From positions 11,141-75,140 of the forward strand of contig DIVR01000052.1 in assembly GCA_002428325.1 (NCBI GenBank): DNA of 64,000 bases, written 5' to 3'. Positions 49,580 to 58,731 of this stretch are shown here, piece by piece (position 1 is the first letter of the stretch; each line of letters opens with the position of its first letter). This stretch comes from a bacterium UBP4_UBA6127 (GTDB taxonomy: Bacteria > UBP4 > UBA4092). Position numbers and translations under genes: made by a program. The notes under the pieces were generated by a model. That model did not search any database. It saw only the letters and a list, made by a program, of their open reading frames with translations, and was not told where the DNA came from.

Positions 49580-50341
49580 ATGTTATTAAACAATAAAACG
49601 GCTATTATATCAGGTTCAAGCCGAGGTATCGGTAAGGCTATAGCGATCCAACTTGCTAGGGAGGGAGCCGGGGTTGTCATTAATTGTAATCAACATCCCC
49701 AGGAAGGACTCCTGTTACAGAATGAATTGATAGAAAAAGGATATAAGGCAATATTTATCAAAGGGGACATGACCGTTACTGAAGATGTTAAAAGATTGGT
49801 TACTGAAACATATGAACAATGGGGCCATATAGATATATTAGTTAATAATGCTTCAGGTTATTTACCGGGTTTGGCTATTGTTGAGAGTGATTGGAATACC
49901 TTTCAAAAAGAGTTTGATAGCAATTTTAAAACAGCCCTTCTCTGTAGTCAGGAAGTTTTACCCCATATGGAAAAATCCGGGTATGGCAGAATCATTAATC
50001 TGGGTGCTACTTTAATCTCACGGCCGGCCCAAGGGCATGGTGCGCATATTACTGCCAAATCGGCACTACTGGGATTAACCAGAGAATTAGCCATCAAGGA
50101 AGGACCCTTCGGAATCACCGTTAATATGGTTTCTCCTGGATTTACATTAACGGAAAAGAATCTGAGCGATCAAAAAGAATTAATCAAAACGCTTCGAGAG
50201 AAAACACCATTAAAAAGATTAGCAACCACTGAGGATGTTGCCAAGGCTGTATTGTTTTTCGCTTCGGATCTAGCTCAATTCATTACAGGCAGTTATCTGG
50301 CAGTCGATGGGGGATTATCCAATATCATTCTGCCATTCTAA
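49580..50341 (+). CDS. SDR-family protein with altered catalytic residues
   Basis: The 253-residue protein is a short-chain dehydrogenase/reductase by fold. The NAD(P) motif is GSSRGIG (residues 12-18), NNAS is at 89-92, and the catalytic Asn is N115. In FabG-like enzymes the following tetrad is Ser-Tyr-Lys in S-x12-Y-x3-K. Here the Ser position reads A143 (NLGATLIS) and the Tyr position reads H156 (GHGAHITAK), while K160 stays. The C-terminal SPGFTLTEKN and AVDGGL motifs are normal. Two catalytic residues are changed, so reductase activity is doubtful unless His replaces Tyr. It is divergent from the corrinoid gene across 75 bases. Confidence 0.82.
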   Translation: MLLNNKTAIISGSSRGIGKAIAIQLAREGAGVVINCNQHPQEGLLLQNELIEKGYKAIFIKGDMTVTEDVKRLVTETYEQWGHIDILVNNASGYLPGLAIVESDWNTFQKEFDSNFKTALLCSQEVLPHMEKSGYGRIINLGATLISRPAQGHGAHITAKSALLGLTRELAIKEGPFGITVNMVSPGFTLTEKNLSDQKELIKTLREKTPLKRLATTEDVAKAVLFFASDLAQFITGSYLAVDGGLSNIILPF

Positions 50342-50389
50342 AGTCATTTTTTATCATTAAATGGATAACCAATATTATTTCTCAATAGA

Positions 50390-52780
50390 TTAAATGCCAA
50401 TATCCATTTCATCACGATACTCATTAAGCTGGGTAAAATCCTCTGGAATAATGACATTGAAGGTAGTCCCTATTCCTTCTTTGGATTCAACTGTGATTTC
50501 TCCATGATGAATCTCTTGAATGATATATTGGGAGATAGGGAGGCCTAATCCAGTACCTCTAAGAGGATTCCGTTGAGACCGGACTTGATGGTATTTTTCA
50601 AAGATATGCTCTATTTCTTCTTTTTTTATCCCTATTCCTGAGTCTGATACTGAAATCTTAACCCCTCGGATGCTTGACTCCATATCATGGTTCATCGGCT
50701 TATAAGAAACATTACCGATGGTTACCTGAATTTTTCCGTTAGGGGGAGTGAATTTAATAGCATTGCTTAACAGGTTATTTAAAACTTGAAGCAGCCAATC
50801 GGAATCGCCCATGGGTTTCAGAATATCATCGGGGCAATACGATTCAAGAGTAATATTTTTCTCAGCTGCCAGAATGGAGAAAGTCTCAAAACTATTTTCC
50901 ACCAATTGGGAGATATCCACCGGAATGATATACAACTTCACTTTGCCGGCTTCCAGTTTTGCCATCTGCAGAAAGTTATCGACTAACCGATTCAATCGGC
51001 TGACATTCCCGGCGATAATTTCCAGCATTTGTTTTTGTGAAGGTTCTATATTCACTGGCTGATTTTCAATCAGTGCTTCAGAAGCGCCTTTTAGGGCAGT
51101 TAATGGAGTTCTGATTTCATGGGACAGGAAAGAATAATATTCAGATTTTAACGTATCGATTTCTTTTAATTTTGCGGTCATATTATTAAACAGGTTGGCT
51201 AATTCGGCCAGTTCATCACTGGATTGAGTCGGGACCTTAACATCAAGATTACCCTGGGTCACTTCCTGCGCAGCATGGCCCAATGCCTCAATAGAATTCG
51301 TCATGGTCCTGGATAATCTAGATCCCATCACCCAGGCAATTAAGGTTACAGGGATAGTGATAAGAATCAAGAACGCAAGAATCTCACTTTTCCGATGCTC
51401 ATAATCATCGGACATGACCCCATTGATAAAAACACCAAGGACTTTTTGTCGGGGTCCAAATATCGGTGTCATAGCTGCATAATAAGGCCTTGAGAAAAGA
51501 TATATTTCGTTGAGGACATTTTGTTTTCCAGAATAGATTTTAGTCCAATCAGAATCATGGATTGAATAAATCAGTCCCTGCCGTTGAGACTCATTCATCT
51601 TAAAGCTCGTTGCTACCAAGTTTTTATCTTTATAAACACTGGTATCCAATTGAAGGTCTTTTTTCATCTTATTCAAATAAACATCATTAATGCTTACACC
51701 CGTTATCACTATACCAACAGCCTTCCCATTAAGGTAAAGAGGGGCAGCTCCCAATATATCCAATGGAGAAATGAAGTTTTCCTGAACAGATATGATCCTT
51801 TGCCCGGCAAAAGCTTTTTCGATAACCCATTGATCTTGCCACTTGTAGGAATGATCTTCCATTAAGCCCCAATGAGCTACAGGAATACCATAACGATCAA
51901 TCACTACGATAAAATCATTTCCTGTTTCCTGGAGTATTTTTCTCAGTTCATTATTCCGGGAAGTGATACTGCCATTTTTCCCTTCAACCATGGATTGGAC
52001 GACTGGGTTGACTGAAATCACATAGGCTGTACTTAAAATGTGTTGTTTATCTTTTTCAAAGTAATCATGGATTCGTTGTGAATCCCGGTCCACCGTAGAA
52101 AAAGCATTCATTCTTATATTGTAGAGAATCAATGTTGCCAGAGGCATTATGACCAGAATGACTGTCATTAAGACCAGTCCCCTGAGAACGACTTGGAGTT
52201 TTTCTACAAATTTCAATCTGGGTACTCTTAAAAAAGTCCAAGCCAATATTCCAAATCCAATAAGCCTTAGTAGATATGAAAGGTAGATATAAGGCTGATT
52301 CCTGTTGGTAAAAGTCAGAATCGCTTCACTCAGGCTAATCAGTAAAAAACAAAAGGAAAACCGACTGGATAGAATAGCTCGGAAACTGTTTCGCCTTTTA
52401 AATGAAGCCCATGCGATACCCGCTGAAAGTATGAACCCGAGGAAGTTTGAGAAAGGTATCCATTTAAGAAGTATTGGAACCATAGCAAAATTTGAGGAGA
52501 ACCTGAGTCCTTCTCCCTTAGACCTGGTAACGGCCCAGAGGATGAGACTGTATCCTAACAGTTTTCCTCCCATCATCAGAGACAGGTAAAGATTGCTGGT
52601 AAGGTTAAATGAATGGATGACTCCACTTAAGCCGGTTAGTGAAAAACCAAAAGCATAAGCCATCATCACCAAACGTTTATTACGATGGTAAAGCTGCCAT
52701 GCCACATAGGCAATAGCAAAACACATCAGAAAGATGATGAATTCAAATCCAAATTGTAATACCACAAAAAAACTGCCCAT
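50390..52780 (-). CDS. Membrane sensor histidine kinase with extracytoplasmic sensor domain
   Basis: The 796-residue kinase has six to seven N-terminal hydrophobic segments (residues 5-190), another helix near 200-222, an extracytoplasmic dCache-like region (about 230-460), a helix near 467-485 and a HAMP region (about 490-545). The phosphorylated His is H554 in FLSHEIRTPL. The ATPase domain has the N box (LLSNAIKF, about 671), G1 DSGIG (713-717) and G2 RGTGLGLPIS (741-750). The long N-terminal membrane region resembles a 7TM-like module joined to the kinase. No response regulator is next to it. The TPR gene lies 72 bases upstream on the same strand. Confidence 0.9.
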   Translation of the reverse strand: MGSFFVVLQFGFEFIIFLMCFAIAYVAWQLYHRNKRLVMMAYAFGFSLTGLSGVIHSFNLTSNLYLSLMMGGKLLGYSLILWAVTRSKGEGLRFSSNFAMVPILLKWIPFSNFLGFILSAGIAWASFKRRNSFRAILSSRFSFCFLLISLSEAILTFTNRNQPYIYLSYLLRLIGFGILAWTFLRVPRLKFVEKLQVVLRGLVLMTVILVIMPLATLILYNIRMNAFSTVDRDSQRIHDYFEKDKQHILSTAYVISVNPVVQSMVEGKNGSITSRNNELRKILQETGNDFIVVIDRYGIPVAHWGLMEDHSYKWQDQWVIEKAFAGQRIISVQENFISPLDILGAAPLYLNGKAVGIVITGVSINDVYLNKMKKDLQLDTSVYKDKNLVATSFKMNESQRQGLIYSIHDSDWTKIYSGKQNVLNEIYLFSRPYYAAMTPIFGPRQKVLGVFINGVMSDDYEHRKSEILAFLILITIPVTLIAWVMGSRLSRTMTNSIEALGHAAQEVTQGNLDVKVPTQSSDELAELANLFNNMTAKLKEIDTLKSEYYSFLSHEIRTPLTALKGASEALIENQPVNIEPSQKQMLEIIAGNVSRLNRLVDNFLQMAKLEAGKVKLYIIPVDISQLVENSFETFSILAAEKNITLESYCPDDILKPMGDSDWLLQVLNNLLSNAIKFTPPNGKIQVTIGNVSYKPMNHDMESSIRGVKISVSDSGIGIKKEEIEHIFEKYHQVRSQRNPLRGTGLGLPISQYIIQEIHHGEITVESKEGIGTTFNVIIPEDFTQLNEYRDEMDIGI

Positions 52781-52852
52781 AGGTATCTACTAGCTCAATT
52801 CTGATTCCTTCCAAAAACACCTATTTATCTAATCAAAAGGAATTAATAGATT

Positions 52853-54448
52853 TTATTGGTTCTTAAGCTGAGATTCAATATCTTTTACCTTTTTTTGTAT
52901 ATCTGGGATACGGCTATCCTTTGAATCCTCTAAAATATTTAATGTTTCTTGGTAGAATTTCAACGATTCTTCCCAATTTTTATTTTTTTCAAATAACCTG
53001 GCCAATCTCAATCTTGATTCAGGGTCATAAGGAGATAAGGCTGTCACTTGCTGATATTTATGGATAGCGGCATTCCAGTTTTTGTCCTTTTCATACAGGT
53101 TTCCCAGGGCAAACTGAATATCAGAATTTTCAGAATCGAATCGCAGCGCAATCTCATAGGCTTCAATGGCTTTTTTCAACCGGCCGGCCTTTTCATCCAA
53201 TTCCCCACGCTTTTCAAACATGGAGATGTTCCAAGGATAATAGATACATTCTTTTTCTACATAATCGGCCGCGGCATTAACATCTTTATAATATCGCTCC
53301 ATGGTAACAGCCAGATTATAATTCATTCCTTCCACATCGAATCCGATTTTTCCAGCCAATTCAAATTCGTTTCTAACCTTCTGAGTATCTCTGGCAAACA
53401 GATAATTTCGGGCCTTCATAAAATGGTAATTGGCTATTAATTCCCGCTGCATGAATTGGCTCGAATCAGTAAAATAATTATCCAGAGGGATCAATCCGTC
53501 AATATCCTCTTGTCGGAAAGCTTCAGGCTTTCCTGTCTCCAATGAAAAAACCATTCCCCTGGGGAGAGAATAAATCCGTTCTCTCCGGTTTCCAATATAA
53601 TCCAGTATCCCGTTGTAATTTTTTTCCAGCACTGTATAGATGGGGGCTCCACCAGAGTTATTTATCAATCTGATTTCCAGAAGTCCCTTCTGCATTGGTG
53701 AGAGAACTTTTATTTTAGCGGTGGCTTCATCCATCATAGGGAGGTTATTAAACCAGCCTTCCTCTCCATAATAAGTGATATCCTGTCGCCATTGGCTAGA
53801 TTCTCTGAGATAACTCAATGCGCAGGAAGGAGCCATTCCCTGAACCAATAACTTGCTCCCAGAATCAATTGAATGGGTCAGATTCTTACCAAAAGCAATA
53901 CCTAAAGGACCTGTCTGCTGAATAAAATAATCGATAGATTTTTTTCTGTTATCAGGTTCATTATCTTTGAATAATATGGGATCAACCCATACCTTGGATA
54001 AAAGCCAATGCCCTTTTTCCAGAGACCATTGATGATATTGAAATACCTGTTTATCAAAAGGAGGGAGATACTGGCTTCCAAAACTTGGAAATTGCTCTCG
54101 GATATGCCGTTGGGAAAGAGTTTCAGCATGCCATTTCCCTTTCCACTTAACCACCCGTTTGGTCGTATCCTGACTGTCCAGAACTTCAATGGAATCCGTC
54201 TCAAGCTGAAAAATTCCATATCCCTGGAATAATTGGTCCAGTGACAACTTGAATATCTCTCGATTCCAACCCATATCAGAAACATAATCCTTAGAGATAA
54301 AACTCATTATCCCATCCAAGGTTCTCTCATTGAACATGACCGACAACCGGGAATAATTTGCTTCCATCTGGGCAAGGGCCGTGGCTGATAGTCCACGGCC
54401 TGCCAGAAATACTGTAATTATCATTAAAAACAGGATTTTTCTTAGCAT
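52853..54448 (-). CDS. Exported TPR-repeat protein of unknown function
   Basis: The protein (531 residues from the chosen start) has a signal peptide (LRKILFLMIITVFLAGRGLSA) and about 300 residues with no family I recognise, which include two mixed alpha/beta regions such as SIEVLDSQDTTKRVVKWKGK. The C-terminal ~180 residues hold TPR repeats (AIEAYEIALRFDSENSDIQF, AIHKYQQVTALSPYDPESRL, SLKFYQETLNILEDS). I choose ATG 54448 because GGAG lies upstream and the signal peptide begins there; an in-frame ATG at 54505 would add 19 residues with no signal-like character. It lies directly upstream of the sensor kinase gene, so it could be part of the signal pathway; this is inference. Confidence 0.75.
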   Translation of the reverse strand: MLRKILFLMIITVFLAGRGLSATALAQMEANYSRLSVMFNERTLDGIMSFISKDYVSDMGWNREIFKLSLDQLFQGYGIFQLETDSIEVLDSQDTTKRVVKWKGKWHAETLSQRHIREQFPSFGSQYLPPFDKQVFQYHQWSLEKGHWLLSKVWVDPILFKDNEPDNRKKSIDYFIQQTGPLGIAFGKNLTHSIDSGSKLLVQGMAPSCALSYLRESSQWRQDITYYGEEGWFNNLPMMDEATAKIKVLSPMQKGLLEIRLINNSGGAPIYTVLEKNYNGILDYIGNRRERIYSLPRGMVFSLETGKPEAFRQEDIDGLIPLDNYFTDSSQFMQRELIANYHFMKARNYLFARDTQKVRNEFELAGKIGFDVEGMNYNLAVTMERYYKDVNAAADYVEKECIYYPWNISMFEKRGELDEKAGRLKKAIEAYEIALRFDSENSDIQFALGNLYEKDKNWNAAIHKYQQVTALSPYDPESRLRLARLFEKNKNWEESLKFYQETLNILEDSKDSRIPDIQKKVKDIESQLKNQ

Positions 54449-54761
54449 AAAATAAAACTCCGGTATTTGACCCCCAAAAACCGGAATCTCCTGACATTTA
54501 GTCATTTAATTCATTTTATTAAAGTTATACCGACCTTTTTAAAGTGGGACACTAATGTTTTACATATTCATCTTATTAAGTATTCGACTGATTAATAAGA
54601 AGTTAGAATAAGTTTATCACTCAAATAATTCATTCACAAGGAAATCATCATTGATTTATATTTTTTATCGTCTGGAAACGGAGTTATAACGGAGAGGGTC
54701 TGACCCTCTCCGTTATAACTCCTAAGAGTCACTTAATTCACAGAAATTGGAATAATTCTCA
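54449..54761. other. 313-base intergenic region
   Basis: It separates the TPR gene (transcribed away to the left) from the end of the aldo/keto reductase gene. It holds the 21-bp palindrome at 54680-54722. The rest is AT-rich with homopolymer runs and no ORF or promoter that I can support. Confidence 0.6.
54680..54722. repeat. Intergenic palindrome, 21-bp arms (ACGGAGAGGGTC family)
   Basis: The arms 54680-54700 and 54702-54722 are exact complements around a single T. The inner 14 bases (TAACGGAGAGGGTC) are identical to those of the palindrome at 3969-4015, while the outer bases differ but pair in both, so the pairing is conserved rather than the sequence. It lies 40 bases after the aldo/keto reductase stop. 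Confidence 0.88.
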
Positions 54762-55982
54762 TTACGCTAATGTTTTCAATGCTTCATGGACAATAAGCCC
54801 AATAGGGACCTGCCTGGGGCAGGCTTTTTCGGCTTTTACCCAATTTTGGTGAGCCAGGGTTACTCTGATTTCCCCTGGAATTTCCGCATATTTTTCCCTG
54901 GCCAGTTCCAGGTTCCCATAACTTCGATAATACATCATATATCGCATAATATCAGCAATCACTGGCATTTCAGGGAGAGCTGATTCGCAATTTTCCCGGC
55001 ATCCGGCGCAATAATGAGAACAGGTCTTTTCGGCATAATGCTGTAACAATTGAATGTCACTGGTCTTTAATTGGGTCTTATCCAGAGCGGCCGCTACATT
55101 TGCCGATAAAAGGGTCACATTGGGCATCTGAGAGCAAATACTGCTGATAAGAGGCTCCTGCCATACTGCTTTCATTTTAGCCTGCTGAGGTGAAAATCCC
55201 TTATTCATAAATTTACCGGCTAAAGCCAGTTCATCATCAGAATCGGTTCGAACAGAGCCCCCTCCCTGGGTCTTCATGGCAGTGAGTCCGATTCCAGCTT
55301 TATGGGAAGCTTCGACTGCTTTTTTCATGGAATCTTCCTGCATCAGCCGATAGTTATAGGCCAACATGATTCCATCTACCCAACCCAATTTAGAGGCTCC
55401 CATCAGGCATCCTGCCATATTACTGTGGGTACTAAATCCAAACAGTTTGATTTTTCCAGCAGATTTAGCTTTTTTGACCCAAGCCTGCATCTCAGGAGTC
55501 AATTGATCAGGATTTCGGAGTCCATGAATAAAATACAAATCGATATAACTGGTTTTCATACGGCTCAGGGACCGTTCCAGTAATTGGGTCATGCCTGCCG
55601 GGTCCGTTTTATCTGATTTGGATACAAGGAAAACCTTTTTCCGGATATCCGGAAACTTCTCAAAAAACATACCGATACCCAATTCGCTGTTTCCACCGTT
55701 ATAACAATCGGCTGTATCCCAATATGTAACTCCCCAATCCAATGCTTTTTTCAGGACAATCAGATTGGTGGTGATATCAAACATCCCGCCTAATCCCAAG
55801 ATAGGAACCTTCACCCCCGATTTGCCAAAATCTCTCAGGGGCATTTTATCTTTAGAAGGGGACTCTTTAGCTTTAGTCTCTGCAGCAGTCAAAGGTACTG
55901 AAGCGGCCAGAGAAGTCATCCCCGCCAAACCCGTCATTTTGATGAAGTCTCTTCGGTTTAAGTTTGAATCAGATTTTGCCAT
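54762..55982 (-). CDS. Tat-exported aldo/keto reductase with C-terminal cysteine cluster
   Basis: The 406-residue protein starts with a Tat signal (NRRDFIK, R10-R11, then a hydrophobic stretch). The aldo/keto reductase domain (about residues 47-310) has its tetrad D89, Y94, K122 and H153 in WDTADCYNGG, LVSKS and FIHG. The C-terminal part has a cysteine cluster (C321, C325, C328, C332 in TCSHYCAGCRENC) and ACPRQVP (C388), consistent with an iron-sulfur cluster. The spacing CX3CX2CX3C is slightly unusual. The enzyme is probably periplasmic. Its start lies five bases after the polyferredoxin stop, so electrons may come from that protein; substrate unknown. Confidence 0.85.
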   Translation of the reverse strand: MAKSDSNLNRRDFIKMTGLAGMTSLAASVPLTAAETKAKESPSKDKMPLRDFGKSGVKVPILGLGGMFDITTNLIVLKKALDWGVTYWDTADCYNGGNSELGIGMFFEKFPDIRKKVFLVSKSDKTDPAGMTQLLERSLSRMKTSYIDLYFIHGLRNPDQLTPEMQAWVKKAKSAGKIKLFGFSTHSNMAGCLMGASKLGWVDGIMLAYNYRLMQEDSMKKAVEASHKAGIGLTAMKTQGGGSVRTDSDDELALAGKFMNKGFSPQQAKMKAVWQEPLISSICSQMPNVTLLSANVAAALDKTQLKTSDIQLLQHYAEKTCSHYCAGCRENCESALPEMPVIADIMRYMMYYRSYGNLELAREKYAEIPGEIRVTLAHQNWVKAEKACPRQVPIGLIVHEALKTLA

Positions 55983-55987
55983 GGCTT

Positions 55988-57730
55988 TTACCCTCGCTTT
56001 AATAATAGAGAATGTTGTATTTCCCGAGTTTCATTTTCAGCGGTAACCCGGATGGCCCGAAGGCCGCTGACCGGGCATTCATGCTCACAAATCCCACATC
56101 CGATACACTTTTCAATATCGACAACCGGTCCCATCAAGTGGACCCTGATTTCTCCTGAAGAACCAGGTTCAAATATAGGGAGTCCATCTCCTTCCAATGA
56201 AACAGTTTTTTCAGTATTAGAGATGATTCGATAATAATTATTTTCATAGGCAAGAAAATAGTCCCCTCCCCCATAATTACCCGATTTTAAAGATTTTCCT
56301 TGAATCGTTAATTGCCCATCCTGGAAATGTTCAATGTTTATTTTCCCATCTCGAACCGGCGAATAATATTCCTTTAAATAAATTGCTTTGGGAGTAACCG
56401 GACAGTTCTCCTGACAGACTATGCAGGGGATATTCATTGCCCAGGGAAGGCATCGGGTAGTATCTACAAAAGCAGTCCCCATTCGGACAGGACCTCTCTC
56501 CCGATAAGGACCTATCCCTAATTTTTCTTCCAGTTTCAAGGGTCGTATGGCTGAGGTAGGACAGACATTCCCGCAGGCAACACAATTCAACTGGCATCCA
56601 CTGGTACCAATTCTAAAATTCAGAATCGGCGTCCAAAGGCTTTCAAAACCTCCTTCAACTCCTCCCGGCATAATAATATTAGTTGGACATATCTTCATGC
56701 ATTGACCGCATTTCAGGCACCGTTTTAGGAATTCAACTTCGGATAATGAGCCTGGAGGCCTGATTAATCCGGGATTCCAGTTTTGCCCCAAGGCAGCGCC
56801 TACTCTCAATACCGGGACGGCTGCTACTCCCATGATGCCCGATAAGATAAGCCCTCTCCGGGTAACATCCGGTTCGGTAATCTCTCCAGCGGCTGAAGGG
56901 GTCCGTTGAAAAGCCATGAATTGACGATTACAGGCATGGATACAGTTCATACAGAGAAGACACTCACTTATCCTGATTTTCCCGAAGGGGTCACAGGCAC
57001 CCTCACAATGGTTCTCACATAATTCACAGGCTGAACAATCCGCCTCGCTCTTACCGATTCTCCAAAGGGCAGACCGGCTGAAGACAGCCATCAAAGCCCC
57101 GGCTGGGCATAAGTATCGGCAATAGAATCGGGGTTTCCAGAAATTCAGAAATAAAACCAGTATAAAGAGGACTCCAATTATTCCAGCTCCTTCATAATAT
57201 CGGGGAGTTAAAGAAATCCCTAAGGGCAAATGGCTGGCAATGGAAATCAATATCAAGTTAATGGCCCGATGGGCAAAGGGTATCGGATCCAGCAAACCGG
57301 TAGCCAGGCTGACAGAAGTTCCCATGGGGATAGCGGCCATGACCAGGAAAACAACCAGAATGTAATACTTAATATTCTGTGACTTATGATATTGATTAGA
57401 TTCTACTCTTTTCTTGAAGGTCTTAAACCGGCTTCCCCAATACCCGAAGAATTGATGCATGCTGCCAAAAGGGCAAATCCATCCGCAAAAGAAGCGGCCG
57501 AAAACTACTGTCAGAATAAGAGTCCCAATTCCCCAGGCCAGTCCCCTGTACAAAGTATGAGTCGTGAGTAAACTACTTAACCCGACCAGCGGGTCCAATT
57601 CCAGTATCCAGTTTATCGGCCATCCTCTTAATTCATTCCATCGGGTTCCCCATACAGTCACAATACAGAACCACATGAAAAGAATGAAGAAGAATATCTG
57701 TGTAATTCTGCGGGCTATGGTAATTTTCAT
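55988..57730 (-). CDS. NapH-NapG-type membrane polyferredoxin fusion
   Basis: The 580-residue protein joins a NapH-like membrane half (residues 1-270; CGWICP at 82-87, CRYLCPAG at 204-211, then two ferredoxin motifs, CSACELC plus CLLCMNC) to a NapG/MauM-like half (from about 290) with further clusters: CLKCGQCMKICP (C338-C348), CVACGNVC (about 383-390), CIVCQENC (436-443) and CIGCGICEHEC (542-552). About six [4Fe-4S] clusters are implied. A twin-arginine-like segment (TRRGLILSGIMG, from residue 290) sits between the halves, at the place where NapG normally begins. It fits a quinol-to-periplasm electron route for the Tat-exported neighbour. It lies 17 bases after the DUF362 gene. Confidence 0.85.
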   Translation of the reverse strand: MKITIARRITQIFFFILFMWFCIVTVWGTRWNELRGWPINWILELDPLVGLSSLLTTHTLYRGLAWGIGTLILTVVFGRFFCGWICPFGSMHQFFGYWGSRFKTFKKRVESNQYHKSQNIKYYILVVFLVMAAIPMGTSVSLATGLLDPIPFAHRAINLILISIASHLPLGISLTPRYYEGAGIIGVLFILVLFLNFWKPRFYCRYLCPAGALMAVFSRSALWRIGKSEADCSACELCENHCEGACDPFGKIRISECLLCMNCIHACNRQFMAFQRTPSAAGEITEPDVTRRGLILSGIMGVAAVPVLRVGAALGQNWNPGLIRPPGSLSEVEFLKRCLKCGQCMKICPTNIIMPGGVEGGFESLWTPILNFRIGTSGCQLNCVACGNVCPTSAIRPLKLEEKLGIGPYRERGPVRMGTAFVDTTRCLPWAMNIPCIVCQENCPVTPKAIYLKEYYSPVRDGKINIEHFQDGQLTIQGKSLKSGNYGGGDYFLAYENNYYRIISNTEKTVSLEGDGLPIFEPGSSGEIRVHLMGPVVDIEKCIGCGICEHECPVSGLRAIRVTAENETREIQHSLLLKRG

Positions 57731-57747
57731 AAGTTGATTTCAGTCTT

Positions 57748-58731
57748 TTATGTCATGATAGGGTTCAATGATTTATAATCGGCCGTTCCCACTCCTGCTT
57801 TCAGAGCATTTCTAATGAACGGTAACAAAGGTTTACCTAATAATTCTGCTCCATAGGCATCTGCCGCCACTTGATCCGTGGAAACAATCATCAATCCCGT
57901 TGGTTTTAAATCATCCAGGGAACCGCCTGTCGGCCCATTGGTCATCATAGTAACGGTTGCATCCAGTACCACAAAAGTAGGCTTTATCAGGAGTGCCAAT
58001 TCTTCAATAATGGTATGAATATCCTGATGAAATATATTCCGCCGCCCGCCTAATAATCCATACCAGTTTTTCATAGTCATAGAGGCGCCACTACGATGGT
58101 GGTCTTTCAGGGGAGCAACCCCGATTAATTTCGTTACATTCTTCATAGGAGTCCATAGAAAGGGCCAATTTTTTATCAGTTTTCCATTACTTAAAGTAAT
58201 AGGAGAAAAAGAAGATTTCCCTGGCAGAAATAACCTTCCGCCTGAATTCCGTGTCGCTTGTTCTAATCCTGATAATCGAAAGCAACTTTCAGGGTCGTTA
58301 ATAGGATTATCGGATACCCTGACTTCCCGGGCGCCTGCTTTGAGACATAATGAAATGAGAGTCTGTACCAATTCAGGATGGCTGGTAGCCCCCAGTTCAG
58401 GAGGGGTAGCGAAAGCTCCATTGACTTTAATCAGGACAATATCATCCTTTTGGATATATGCTTCTATTCCTCCCAAAGCACCAATCGCCTTGGTTAAGGT
58501 GTCAGACCTTTTTGTCCCCCTTGCTATCGCTATCTTTTTCCCTGCTTTGGATATTGAATAGTCACTTAACGAAATATTCTGCCGAGGGGCTGTCAGAATC
58601 TCCGGTGGGTTATTTCTGTAAAATACATATCCCACCGAGGCGAGCCCTGCTATGGTCAGGCTGGCTTTGATTGAACGATTAATAAATTCCCTTCGGTTCA
58701 TATTTCTTATTTCATCTTCCTGATAGGTCAT
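57748..58731 (-). CDS. DUF362 protein with Tat-like signal
   Basis: The 327-residue protein has a Tat-type N-terminus (MNRREFINRS, 10 residues after the first Met) and a hydrophobic stretch to about residue 43. The DUF362 domain follows: GALGGIEAYIQKDDIVLIK, DNPINDPESCF, and the NVTKLIGVAPLKDHHRSGASMTM segment, with FVVLDATVTMMTNGPTGG. DUF362 proteins often occur near iron-sulfur proteins and have unknown function. Here the domain has few Cys residues and does not include a ferredoxin. Its first ATG overlaps the stop of the previous gene (ATGA). A binding site GGGAG lies upstream of the first ATG. Confidence 0.83.
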   Translation of the reverse strand: MTYQEDEIRNMNRREFINRSIKASLTIAGLASVGYVFYRNNPPEILTAPRQNISLSDYSISKAGKKIAIARGTKRSDTLTKAIGALGGIEAYIQKDDIVLIKVNGAFATPPELGATSHPELVQTLISLCLKAGAREVRVSDNPINDPESCFRLSGLEQATRNSGGRLFLPGKSSFSPITLSNGKLIKNWPFLWTPMKNVTKLIGVAPLKDHHRSGASMTMKNWYGLLGGRRNIFHQDIHTIIEELALLIKPTFVVLDATVTMMTNGPTGGSLDDLKPTGLMIVSTDQVAADAYGAELLGKPLLPFIRNALKAGVGTADYKSLNPIMT

